Below are positions 54,423 to 64,000 of a stretch of DNA of 64,000 nucleotides, one piece after another; within the stretch, counting starts at the first letter, position 1; each line of letters starts with the position of its first letter. The notes under the pieces were generated by a model. That model was given only the letters and a program-made list of their open reading frames with translations. It made no database searches and was not told the origin of the DNA. A program made the position numbers and the translations under genes. This stretch comes from Rhodospirillaceae bacterium SYSU D60007 (lineage in GTDB: Bacteria > Pseudomonadota > Alphaproteobacteria > Reyranellales > Reyranellaceae): positions 1 through 64,000 of the forward strand of contig QOCQ01000019.1 of NCBI GenBank assembly GCA_003574685.1, read 5' to 3'.

Positions 54423-54698
54423 TTAAGATGGCTTTGTCACACAAGCTTCTACTATAGGGCCTTCCTCCTGTCGTGCGGCGTCTCCGGCCAGCGACGCTCC
54501 CAGCGCCATCACGTCGTGCCGCACGACCAGCGCCGACAAGGTGATTTCCATAGCCTGCAACGTTCGGGCAGCTTTCGCGGCATCGGGGTGGTTCGCGCCT
54601 TGCATGGTATGTACCATTTCCCGCTGAATTCTGACCTGCTCTGTCATCAGGAGCAGTTGCCGCTTCAGGTTTTCAAGCTCCGTCGGGTCGTGCGCCAT
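54423..54698 (-). CDS. Small coiled-coil protein, unknown function
   Basis: The 91-residue product starts MAHDPTELENLKRQLLLMTE and is helical throughout, with a heptad-like ELENLKRQLLLMTEQVRIQREMV segment. It is the only element gene on the minus strand and ends at two terminator-like hairpins. I recognise no family. Its isolation suggests a separate regulator or accessory protein, but nothing further can be said. Confidence 0.55.
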   Translation of the reverse strand: MAHDPTELENLKRQLLLMTEQVRIQREMVHTMQGANHPDAAKAARTLQAMEITLSALVVRHDVMALGASLAGDAARQEEGPIVEACVTKPS

Positions 54699-54850
54699 GA
54701 AAGCCCCCCGCCACTCTTAACCTAGGTTATCAATGCCGATGCTGGGCTATGGTTGCCAAAGCCACTGAGGGCGTCGCGTATGTCGGCAGTGGCGTTCACA
54801 TGCGCGCAGAGAAAGACGCCCAATCACTCAGAAACAGCGAATGACGTTGC

Positions 54851-54870
54851 GGTGGGTACCCGGTGGGTAC
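54851..54870. promoter_or_regulatory. Two GGTGGGTAC repeats near attR
   Basis: GGTGGGTAC occurs at 54851 and 54862, 11 bases apart, about 80 bases inside the right end. The same motif is at 48044, inside the left end. Repeats at both ends of an integrated element are expected of arm-type integrase sites. The assignment is inferred. Confidence 0.45.
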
Positions 54871-54947
54871 TTTTGGGAAGCCGTGGTGCCCGGAGCGCCG
54901 GGAAGCCGATAGTTAAGCCCTCAATAGCTTGATTTTCTTTGAAAAAA

Positions 54948-54994
54948 TTGGTGAGCCCGGAGGGGATCGAACCCTCGACCCTCTGATTAAAAGT
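54948..54994. repeat. attR: 47-bp repeat within the intact tRNA-Lys
   Basis: It is identical to attL (47881-47927). It starts one base outside the CCA end and runs through the anticodon loop, so crossover anywhere inside it regenerates a full tRNA. Confidence 0.92.
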
Positions 54995-55023
54995 CAGATG
55001 CTCTACCGCTGAGCTACGGGCTC
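54949..55023 (-). tRNA. tRNA-Lys (anticodon UUU)
   Basis: The complete cloverleaf can be read on the minus strand: acceptor GAGCCCG/CGGGCUC, D-arm GCUCAGC-GGUAGAGC, anticodon stem and loop CUGAC-UUUUAAU-, T-arm with GGUUCGAUCC, discriminator A and an encoded CCA. The anticodon UUU decodes Lys. Its 3' half, 47 bp, is duplicated at 47881, which marks it as the integration target of the element to its left. Confidence 0.97.
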
Positions 55024-55115
55024 GTCCGGGGAGGCGCCGCGGGGCCGCCGGCCGGCGGCAGCGGTATAGGGGGGCCGGCGGGCAAGGTCAATTCGCCCGC
55101 ACCGGCCCGGCGCCC

Positions 55116-55622
55116 TCAGCGGCCGCCGAACTTGGCTTTCAGCCGCGCATAGACCTTCGGCGACACGAACTTGGAAATGTCGCCGCCCAGCCGCGCGATG
55201 TCCTTCACCAGGCTCGACGCGATGAACTGGTGGCGGTCGGAGGCCATCAGAAAGATGGTCTCGACGCGGGGTTCCATGCGCGCGTTCATGTTGGCCATCT
55301 GGATCTCGTACTCGAAATCCGACACAGCGCGCAGGCCGCGGATGATGCAGGTGGCGTTCTGGGCGCGCGCGAAATGCACCAGGAGCGTATCGAACGGCAC
55401 CACGGTGATGCGGCCGGCGATGTCGGCGGGCTGCTCGGCGATGATCTCCTCCAGCATCGCCACGCGCTCCTCGAGCGTGAACAGCGGGCCCTTGCCGATA
55501 TTGGTGGCCGGCGCCAGCACCAGCCGGTCGACCAGCCGCATGGAGCGCCGCACGATCTCCTCGTGGCCGCTGGTGATCGGATCGAAGGTGCCGGGATAGA
55601 CGCCGATGCGTTCGCCAGCCAT
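55116..55622 (-). CDS. coaD: Pantetheine-phosphate adenylyltransferase CoaD
   Basis: CoaD adds AMP to 4'-phosphopantetheine in coenzyme A synthesis. The 168-residue protein shows the nucleotidyltransferase motif PGTFDPITSGHEEI (the TSGH form of HxGH), the AERVAMLEE-like substrate segment after KGPLFT, RGLRAVSDFEYE and the C-terminal SSLVKDIARLGGDIS. All fit a standard hexameric CoaD. In many alphaproteobacteria coaD follows gyrA directly; here a PARG-like gene lies between them. Confidence 0.96.
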   Translation of the reverse strand: MAGERIGVYPGTFDPITSGHEEIVRRSMRLVDRLVLAPATNIGKGPLFTLEERVAMLEEIIAEQPADIAGRITVVPFDTLLVHFARAQNATCIIRGLRAVSDFEYEIQMANMNARMEPRVETIFLMASDRHQFIASSLVKDIARLGGDISKFVSPKVYARLKAKFGGR

Positions 55623-55734
55623 GCAGTTTCCTCCACGACGCGCCTGAATGGGCGTTCATGATGCATTGCGTCATGGAAATGTAGCGGCTTTAACGCAAGC
55701 CTGTCACCCGCTTTGCGGCGCCGCAGCAGGTGCA

Positions 55735-56610
55735 TTATTTGCCGGCTGCGGCGAAGACGTCGCGAAACGGGCCGAGGAAACGCCGCTCCGGCGACCAGTC
55801 GGTGATGGCAAACACGATGTCCGAGAAGGCGCCGTCGAATTCGTTCGCCAGCGCCGCGCGGAAATCCGCGGCCGTGCGGCGCACATCATTGGCGAAGGCG
55901 CCGCAGCCCCAGGCGCCGAGAACAAGCGCGGTGTGCCCGTAGGCCCGTGCGATCGCGAGAACACGACGGATGCGTTTCTCCAGGAGATCCCCCGATTCAG
56001 GCTGGCCGATCTCGGGCGCATAGGGCGCGGCGCAGGTCAGGATGCTCAGCAGCCAGGGGCGGTCGAGCTCTGTGCCGGCATCCGTCCGGAACACGGGCAC
56101 ATCGGGCGAGTAGATGGCCCAGTCGGTCGCATCCGGCCGCGGGCGCTTGCGGTGCGCGTCATACATCGGGTCGCCCGCCAGCGTGCTGTAGAGGGCGCTG
56201 GATCGGCAGAGCACCTCCTCCTGCGCCCTGGCGCCGACCAGGAAGCCGCCGCCGGGCTGAATGCCGTTGGCGAAGTTGAGCGCCAGCGGTTTCAGGCCGC
56301 TCTCGGTGAAGCGCAGCGCCGCGCCCAGAGTCGTTTCGTTCGTGACCTGGATGTGCGTTTCGGGAAACGACACCGGCTCATGTGCCGGAAGCAGCGCGTC
56401 CGGCGGAATGCTTTTCCTGGCCGCGCAGGCGTTGCGCACTTCGCGGCTCCAGTCCACGCGCTTGCCGGCGCCGTTCACGTAGTGCCCCGCACTGGCGGTC
56501 TCCACGGCTGATCTGCCGAGCACGGCCGCGTCGTGATGCGACATCCCCAGCTCGCGCTGCCGCGCCGCCGCCAGTTCCGCGGAGTCCATACAGGAAAGGA
56601 TCTTCAGCAT
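55735..56610 (-). CDS. Microbial-type poly(ADP-ribose) glycohydrolase-like protein (TIGR02452 type)
   Basis: This 291-residue protein has the family signature NFANGIQPGGGFLVGARAQEE, with the PGGGF diphosphate loop and the QEE catalytic acidic pair, preceded by VTNETTLGAAL and followed by CRSSALY and GAWGCGAFAND. It is expected to bind ADP-ribose like a macrodomain and remove ADP-ribose from proteins or nucleic acids. It lies between gyrA and coaD, upstream of coaD on the same strand. AGGAG precedes ATG 56610; family-C repeat copy 2 separates it from gyrA. Confidence 0.85.
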   Translation of the reverse strand: MLKILSCMDSAELAAARQRELGMSHHDAAVLGRSAVETASAGHYVNGAGKRVDWSREVRNACAARKSIPPDALLPAHEPVSFPETHIQVTNETTLGAALRFTESGLKPLALNFANGIQPGGGFLVGARAQEEVLCRSSALYSTLAGDPMYDAHRKRPRPDATDWAIYSPDVPVFRTDAGTELDRPWLLSILTCAAPYAPEIGQPESGDLLEKRIRRVLAIARAYGHTALVLGAWGCGAFANDVRRTAADFRAALANEFDGAFSDIVFAITDWSPERRFLGPFRDVFAAAGK

Positions 56611-56630
56611 GGCCGGCTCCTGAGAGACTT

Positions 56631-56756
56631 CCTTCCCCCGGAGGGGGAAGGTGGCGCGCCAGCGCCGGAAGGGGGATGGTGCAACATGCGCGGCGTCTGT
56701 GCGTGTTGAAGCATCCCCCTTCCGCCCTTCGGGCACCTTCCCCCTCCGGGGGAAGG
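56631..56756. repeat. Family-C palindromic repeat, copy 2
   Basis: Same arms as copy 1 (CCTTCCCCCGGAGGGGGAAGG and its partner at the right end). It fills almost all of the gap between the gyrA stop (56764) and the ATG of the PARG-like gene, 7 bases from the gyrA end, where it would form the end of the gyrA message. Confidence 0.9.
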
Positions 56757-56763
56757 AGCACTG

Positions 56764-59550
<2,787 letters not shown>

Positions 59551-59899
59551 GCGGATACTCGTGGCGCGGAGAAGTCAAATGAAGGTTCGTCGCCCCGCCG
59601 CGCCGAAGGGGGACTTTTGCAAGTGTTGTCAGGCACCTGGCTGGGCTCCCGGTGCAGGTCCGGAAGCGCGGGGCGCACCCTAGCAAACCGCGCGGATTGC
59701 GCAACGAAATTCGGCCCCGGGAGAGCGCCGGTAACGCACTGATATAACGCGCTTTTTAGCTGGAACGTGACAGCCGCCACGCCATTTTAGCCGCCGCGCC
59801 GCACAGCGCCAAACTGGTCCCCGGTTCGGCCGGCCCAGCAGCGGCCAAACAGCTACACGCAGCCATACATTTATTCTACTTTCGGTTGCTGGGAGCGCG
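59551..59899. other. Intergenic region upstream of gyrA
   Basis: This 349-base gap holds the gyrA leader and presumably its promoter. On the minus strand a TTATAT box lies near 59745, but no good -35 hexamer is at the right distance. The last bases (TGCTGGGAGCGCGC at about 59887-59900) match the outer end of the family-A and family-B repeats, so a truncated copy may overlap the end of the CoA-transferase gene. Confidence 0.4.
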
Positions 59900-61300
59900 C
59901 TAGCCGGCCGGCCAGGCGGGCGGGTGCGTGCCCAGAGGGACGGCGGGCCGTGTCCAGACGGGCGGCGTTTCGCTGAGGCGGCCGGCGTGGCGCGCGGCGA
60001 GCAGACGGCCGAAGCCGCTGTCGCTTTCCTCCAGCAGGTCGCGCACGTCCTCGAAGGTGAGGTCGGCACCTTGCAGGCCATCCTCGAGCCGGCCCAGGCC
60101 GGAGATCCAGCGGCCGGTCTGCGCCAGCGAGACGCGCACGAGCCAGCTTCCGCCCTCGCGCGCCCGGCGCAGCAGGGCCAGCATGACTCCCAGCGCCATC
60201 AGGTAACCCGAGGCGTGGTCCAGCGCCTGGCATGGCAGGGGCCTGGGCTCGCTGACGCCTGCTGCCTCGGCCTCGGCGTGGTTCATGCCGCTGGCGGTCT
60301 GCACCAGCGAATCGAAGCCGCGGCGCCCGGCCCACGGCCCGGTCAGGCCATAGGCCGAGAGGCTGGCGTAGATGATGCCGGGCCGCAGTTGTGTGAGCGC
60401 CGCCCTGTCGAAGCCGTGGCTTGCAATGGCATAAGGCCGATAGCCCTGGATGAAGACATCGGATTCCCGAATGAGGCCGCGCAGTTGCTCCTGGCCCTCA
60501 TCCGTGCGCAGATCGAGGTGCGCCGCCAGCTTGCCGCGGCCGGTGTCGATCACCAGCGGCTCGACAGCCGGCAGATGCGGGCCGGTGATGTTCAGCACAT
60601 CGGCACCATGCGCCGCCAGCGTGCGGCCGCAGACGGGTCCGGCGATGATGCGCGTCAGGTCGAGGACGCGGATCCCGTCGAGCGGCCGGCGCGGGTCGGG
60701 CGAAAACTCGCGCACCGGCGCCTCGCCGATGCGCTTGATGCGCAGCACGGGCAGCTCGGCGATCGCCTGGCCCTGCGGATGGGCCGCCCACTCCGCCGGG
60801 CTGCGCATCATGGCCACCACGAGGCCGGCATCGGCCGCCGCCTGCTCGAATTCCTCGGCCTGCCGGGAGGCCAGGGCTGCCGCCACGGCCTCGCGGTCAT
60901 ACGCGCAGCCCAGCAGCTTCAGCACGCCGTCGCGATGGTGCGGGAAGTTGGTGTGCAGCCGTACCCAGCGCCCGTCGCCGCAGCGGTAGGTGCGGGCAAT
61001 CGGATCCCATGGTTCCGCGGGCGACTTGCCTGCGACACGCAGATAGCGCTCGCTGCGGAACTCGGCGGCGGCGTGGCGCATGTCCACCGACACGCCCTGC
61101 CGATGGCCGGTGCGCAGGCGCCACAGCTCGGCCGCGGCCAGCGTCGCGGCGGCGATGCTGACCTGCGCCGCCGCGCCGACACGGTACGAAGAGGGCAGCG
61201 CCGGCTCGCTGCCGGTCAGTTCAACATGGTCGAGTGCCAGCGGATGGCCCCCGACGGATTGCCAGAGTTCGGCAAGAAGCTGGGGGACGGGCGCATTCAT
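59900..61300 (-). CDS. Family III (CaiB/BaiF) CoA-transferase, two-part with permuted order
   Basis: The 466-residue protein has the family opening GIRVLDLTRIIAGPVCGRTL at residue 209 rather than near the N-terminus, then DTGRGKLAAHLDLR, SDVFIQGYRP and GYDSL-like RGFDSLVQTASGM. The first 200 residues look like the catalytic-region and C-terminal half of another copy (GVSVDMRHAAAEFR). The Asp that carries the acyl group in formyl-CoA transferase is not obvious in either half (AEFR and LAQTG contexts). CoA transfer is the family reaction; activity here is uncertain. ATG 61300 is used. Confidence 0.82.
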   Translation of the reverse strand: MNAPVPQLLAELWQSVGGHPLALDHVELTGSEPALPSSYRVGAAAQVSIAAATLAAAELWRLRTGHRQGVSVDMRHAAAEFRSERYLRVAGKSPAEPWDPIARTYRCGDGRWVRLHTNFPHHRDGVLKLLGCAYDREAVAAALASRQAEEFEQAAADAGLVVAMMRSPAEWAAHPQGQAIAELPVLRIKRIGEAPVREFSPDPRRPLDGIRVLDLTRIIAGPVCGRTLAAHGADVLNITGPHLPAVEPLVIDTGRGKLAAHLDLRTDEGQEQLRGLIRESDVFIQGYRPYAIASHGFDRAALTQLRPGIIYASLSAYGLTGPWAGRRGFDSLVQTASGMNHAEAEAAGVSEPRPLPCQALDHASGYLMALGVMLALLRRAREGGSWLVRVSLAQTGRWISGLGRLEDGLQGADLTFEDVRDLLEESDSGFGRLLAARHAGRLSETPPVWTRPAVPLGTHPPAWPAG

Positions 61301-61351
61301 GATCGCCCATCCCAACAGAGCACCGCCCCGCTGACAAGCGCCGCGGGGGCG

Positions 61352-61834
61352 CTAGAACGGAACGTCGTCGTCGAGGACGTCCCTGGCGCTGGCCCGCGAC
61401 GAGGGGCGGCCGCCGCCGTTGGCCGGTTCGCTGTCGGCGCCGTTGGCGTACTCATCGACCATGGCGCCGGCGCCACCGCCACCGCGGCTGTCGAGCAGGG
61501 TCATGGCGCAGCGGAAGCCCTGCAGCACGACTTCAGTGGTGAACCGCTTCTGGTTGTCCTTGTCCATCCAGTCGCGGGTCTGCAGCTCGCCTTCGAGATA
61601 GACCTTGGAGCCCTTGCGCAGATATTTCTGCGCGATCTCGCCGAGCTTGTCGTTCTTGATGACGACGCGGTGCCACTCCGTGCGCTCCTTGCGCTCGCCG
61701 GTGTTCCGGTCGCGCCAGTTCTCGGAGGTCGCGACGGTCATGTTCACGACCATCCCTCCGTTGGCGAACTGCTTGATTTCGGGGTCGCGGCCGAGATTTC
61801 CGACCAGAATGACCTTGTTTACGCTGCCGGCCAT
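61352..61834 (-). CDS. ssb: Single-stranded DNA-binding protein
   Basis: SSB protects single-stranded DNA during replication and repair as a homotetramer. The 160-residue protein has the OB-fold start [20 protein letters not shown], the [14 protein letters not shown] and [15 protein letters not shown] strands, a Gly-rich linker and the acidic C-terminal tip DDDVPF that recruits partner proteins. It lies upstream of the CoA-transferase gene on the same strand. Confidence 0.97.
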   Translation of the reverse strand: MAGSVNKVILVGNLGRDPEIKQFANGGMVVNMTVATSENWRDRNTGERKERTEWHRVVIKNDKLGEIAQKYLRKGSKVYLEGELQTRDWMDKDNQKRFTTEVVLQGFRCAMTLLDSRGGGGAGAMVDEYANGADSEPANGGGRPSSRASARDVLDDDVPF

Positions 61835-61857
61835 GGGGGCTTCCTTTCTGCTTTCCC

Positions 61858-61877
61858 GGAGCGGCAGGTGCCGCTCC
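61858..61877. promoter_or_regulatory. Perfect inverted repeat upstream of ssb
   Basis: GGAGCGGCA-GG-TGCCGCTCC is a perfect 9-bp stem 24 bases from the ssb ATG, in the divergent gap to the TRAP operon. It could be an operator or a structure in the ssb leader. It does not match a LexA-type site that I know. Confidence 0.45.
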
Positions 61878-62018
61878 TACCTCACGCCGGCAAGCTACCG
61901 CACCCCGCCTGTGGGCAGCCACCGATTTCCGGTTGTGCCGGGGGCCGCGGGATGCCGCTTGCCAGCGTCCGCGGTGGCCCGTACCGTCGGCGCAATCAAT
62001 GAAAACAGGGAGGATTCG

Positions 62019-63074
62019 ATGGGCATCGCCGCAAATGTATCGCGCGTCGTCGCGTCGGGTGTGCTTGGCGCTGTGTTGGCCGCTGCGCCGGCAGCGGCGC
62101 AGCAATCGTTGCGCATGGCCACAAGCTGGCCGGGCGGCCCGCATATGGAGGACTTCGCCAAGCGCTTCGCAGCCAATGCCGAGCTGCTGACGGCCGGTGC
62201 GGTGAAGATCCAGGTCTTCCCGGCCGGGACCATCGGCAGCCCGCTGAAGGTCACCGAGACGATCCAGAAGAAGGTCGCGCCCGTGGGCCATAGCTGGTCG
62301 GGCTATGACTGGGGCATCGACAAGGTGGGCGTGCTGTTCGGCGGCTATGTCGGATCGCTGCCCATCGAGGGGCATCTGCACTGGATCTACGACGGCGGCG
62401 GCATGCAGCTCTGGCGGGAATGGCGGATGGAGAAGTTTGGCGTCGTGGCCCTGCCCTGTGGCGCGCATTCCGACGAAATCCATATGCATTCGCGCAAGCC
62501 CGTGCGGACGCTGGAGGACCTCAAGGGCCTGAAGCTGCGCACGACAGGCGCATGGGCGGAAATCGCCAGCACGCTGGGTGCCTCGACCGTGATCCTGGCC
62601 GGCGGCGAGGTCTATCCGGCGCTGGAGCGCGGCGTCGTCGATGCGATCGAATGGGCCACGCCCGGCATCAACTACCCGCTCGGCTTCCACAAGATCGCCA
62701 AGTACATCATCATGCCGGGCGTGCACCAGCCGGCGGCGACGCTGGAATGCGTGTTCGACAAGGACACCTGGGCCAAGCTCGACGATCGCGCCAAGATGAT
62801 GCTGGAGACGGCCGCGCGGAAGACGACGCTCGAATCCTGGATGAAGCTCAACGCCGACGATGTCGGGGCGCTGGCCACGCTGAAGAGCGAAGGCGCGGAA
62901 TTCGTCAACGTCGACCAGAGCTATATCGACGGTGTCCGCAAGGCCTCGCGCGAGTGGGAAGACAAGTACGCCAAGTCCGAAGGCGGCTGGTTCGCGAAGG
63001 TGCTGGAGCATCAGCGCGCCTTCGCGCAGCGCTGGGCGTTCTCGACGCAGTACCGCTCCGAGCTGAAGCAGTGA
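62019..63074 (+). CDS. TRAP transporter substrate-binding protein (DctP family)
   Basis: The 351-residue periplasmic protein has a signal peptide (VLGAVLAAAPAAAQ) and the DctP layout: SLRMATSWPGGP, FPAGTIGSPL, DLKGLKLRTTG and the conserved LAGGEVYPALERGVVDAIEW. TRAP binding proteins deliver organic acids to a membrane pair using ion gradients. GGGAGG precedes ATG 62019. The small and large membrane subunits follow, after a family-C repeat. Confidence 0.95.
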   Translation: MGIAANVSRVVASGVLGAVLAAAPAAAQQSLRMATSWPGGPHMEDFAKRFAANAELLTAGAVKIQVFPAGTIGSPLKVTETIQKKVAPVGHSWSGYDWGIDKVGVLFGGYVGSLPIEGHLHWIYDGGGMQLWREWRMEKFGVVALPCGAHSDEIHMHSRKPVRTLEDLKGLKLRTTGAWAEIASTLGASTVILAGGEVYPALERGVVDAIEWATPGINYPLGFHKIAKYIIMPGVHQPAATLECVFDKDTWAKLDDRAKMMLETAARKTTLESWMKLNADDVGALATLKSEGAEFVNVDQSYIDGVRKASREWEDKYAKSEGGWFAKVLEHQRAFAQRWAFSTQYRSELKQ

Positions 63075-63090
63075 CGCGCGCGGCCATGAG

Positions 63091-63230
63091 CCTTCCCCCG
63101 GAGGGGGAAGGTGGCGCGCCAGCGCCGGAAGGGGGATGCCGCAACCGTCACGGCGTCAAAGAAACGGACATCGCAGGGGTTGAGACATCCCCCTTCCGCC
63201 CTTCGGGCACCTTCCCCCTCCGGGGGAAGG
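63091..63230. repeat. Family-C palindromic repeat, copy 3
   Basis: Same ends as copies 1 and 2. It lies inside the TRAP operon, between the binding-protein stop (63074) and the small-subunit ATG (63241), ending 10 bases before that ATG. It therefore occupies the space where the small subunit's ribosome-binding site would be. Confidence 0.9.
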
Positions 63231-63240
63231 TTTGTTGCCC

Positions 63241-63774
63241 ATGAGGGGCGTCGTACGTGCGATCGAGGGGATGAGTCGCCTGTGCGGCTGGGTGGCGGCG
63301 GCGTTGATCTTCATCCTCGTCGTGCTGATGCTGTACGACGTCTTCCTGCGTTATGTGTTCAACGCGCCCACGCTCTGGGGCTTTGAGGTCAGCACCTGGA
63401 CGATGGGCGCGGCATTCCTGATCGCGATGGGCTATGCGCTGGCGTGCGATGCGCATGTCCGGGTCGATCTGCTGTACGGCGGCCTGATTCCGCGGCGCGC
63501 GATGCTGGTCGTTGACCTTCTTCTGCTGCCGCTGCTGCTGGTCGTGGTCGCATGGATCACCTGGGGGCTGTGGGAGTACTTCCAGGAGGCCTGGCGGTCC
63601 GGCGAACGCTCCGGCGGTTCTGCCTGGAACCCGAAGGTCTGGCCGTTCCGGCTGATCGTGGTGATCGGATTCGCTGCCTTCACGCTCCAGATCGTCGCCT
63701 CGATCCTCAGGACCTTCCTCGCGCTGAGGGCCGGCGCCACCGCGGCCGGCCCGGCAGACTCGCACAGCGTCTAG
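63241..63774 (+). CDS. TRAP transporter small permease subunit (DctQ family)
   Basis: The 177-residue inner-membrane protein has four hydrophobic segments, the conserved YDVFLRYVFNAPTLWGFE region and ALACDAHVRVDLLYG. It pairs with the large subunit encoded immediately downstream, 1 base after its stop. The upstream family-C repeat ends GGGGGAAGG at 63222-63230, which may serve as Shine-Dalgarno. Confidence 0.94.
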   Translation: MRGVVRAIEGMSRLCGWVAAALIFILVVLMLYDVFLRYVFNAPTLWGFEVSTWTMGAAFLIAMGYALACDAHVRVDLLYGGLIPRRAMLVVDLLLLPLLLVVVAWITWGLWEYFQEAWRSGERSGGSAWNPKVWPFRLIVVIGFAAFTLQIVASILRTFLALRAGATAAGPADSHSV

Positions 63775-63775
63775 C

Positions 63776-64000
63776 ATGTCGTCGCTGTGGATGTTCCCGG
63801 CCCTGATCGCAGCGATCCTCAGCGGCTTTCCCGTGGCGTTTGCCATGCTGCTGCTGGCGACGGCGTTCGGCTATGCCGCCTTCGGCGAGGGCCTGCTGCA
63901 CCAGTTCCTGCTGAAGATCGAGGAAGTCGCGACCGCCAATGTGCTGGCGGCCGTCCCGCTCTTCATCTTCATGGGGGCGATGTTCGAGCAATCCGGCATT
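63776..64000 (+). CDS. TRAP transporter large permease subunit (DctM family), 5' part
   Basis: Seventy-five codons are present before the window ends. They read MSSLWMFPALIAAILSGFPV, FAMLLLATAFGYAAFG, then ANVLAAVPLFIFMGAMFEQSGI, which is the standard DctM start with LxFxGxPVAFAL- and PLFIFMG-type motifs. It forms the ion-coupled transport channel with the small subunit. The gene is cut by the window edge, not by a frameshift. Confidence 0.95.
   Translation, partial: MSSLWMFPALIAAILSGFPVAFAMLLLATAFGYAAFGEGLLHQFLLKIEEVATANVLAAVPLFIFMGAMFEQSGI

Larger units (their letters stand above)
47881..54994. mobile_element. Integrated element of about 7.1 kb in tRNA-Lys(UUU)
   Basis: A 47-bp perfect direct repeat, derived from the 3' half of tRNA-Lys, bounds the segment (47881-47927 and 54948-54994). 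It encodes a tyrosine integrase at the left, an AlpA-like regulator, three small genes including winged-helix proteins, and cargo proteins of unknown role. There is no capsid, terminase or conjugation gene. This is the layout of a small satellite-like or genomic-island element that would need a helper to move. The integrase is next to the truncated tRNA copy, the less usual arrangement. Confidence 0.88.

Overview
The window reads as chromosome of a high-GC Gram-negative alphaproteobacterium. The protein families, the purL / bolA-like / CGFS-glutaredoxin run, plsY with dprA-topA-rnr, and coaD-gyrA-ssb are typical of that class; a Rhodospirillales or Hyphomicrobiales relative is my guess and cannot be settled from this sequence alone. 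Coding density is high, genes are packed with ATGA-type overlaps, and several families of short palindromic repeats sit in the gaps.

Layout. 0-3 kb: purine synthesis (purL) and an Fe-S pair (BolA-like, glutaredoxin). 3-7.7 kb: small metabolic genes, a LigB-type dioxygenase and an orphan peptide-type binding protein. 7.7-14.9 kb: a six-gene minus-strand signalling operon of protein kinase, PP2C phosphatase, PrsW-type membrane protease, von Willebrand A protein and two related membrane-anchored proteins, one ending in a rhodanese domain. 15-22.5 kb: PhzF, a dienelactone hydrolase, plsY, then a block of accessory metabolic genes. 22.6-31 kb: dprA, topA, rnr, a DUF983 protein and an S41 protease. 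31-41 kb: an M20 amidohydrolase, an orphan Phd-type antitoxin, a complete dipeptide-type ABC transporter and a divergent class III aminotransferase.

41.4-47.5 kb is an accessory cluster. It carries an Rpf/lysozyme-like lipoprotein, an aspzincin-like metalloprotease, a second HExxH protein of the HELGHVWQ type, a lone gp19-like contractile tail-tube domain, a YopT-like cysteine protease, a DUF4329-like protein and a second putative Cys-His-Asp protein. I read it as a set of putative secreted or injected enzymes. This is the most novel-looking part of the window, together with the kinase/PrsW operon.

47.88-54.99 kb is an integrated element of about 7.1 kb. It is bounded by a 47-bp direct repeat of the 3' half of tRNA-Lys(UUU), with the intact tRNA at the right end, and it encodes a tyrosine integrase, an AlpA-like regulator, winged-helix proteins and cargo of unknown function. 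55-61.8 kb returns to core genes (coaD, gyrA, ssb) interspersed with a PARG-like gene and an unusual CoA-transferase. 62-64 kb starts a TRAP transporter operon that runs off the window.

All functional calls are from reading the protein sequences by eye; no database search or structure prediction was run.
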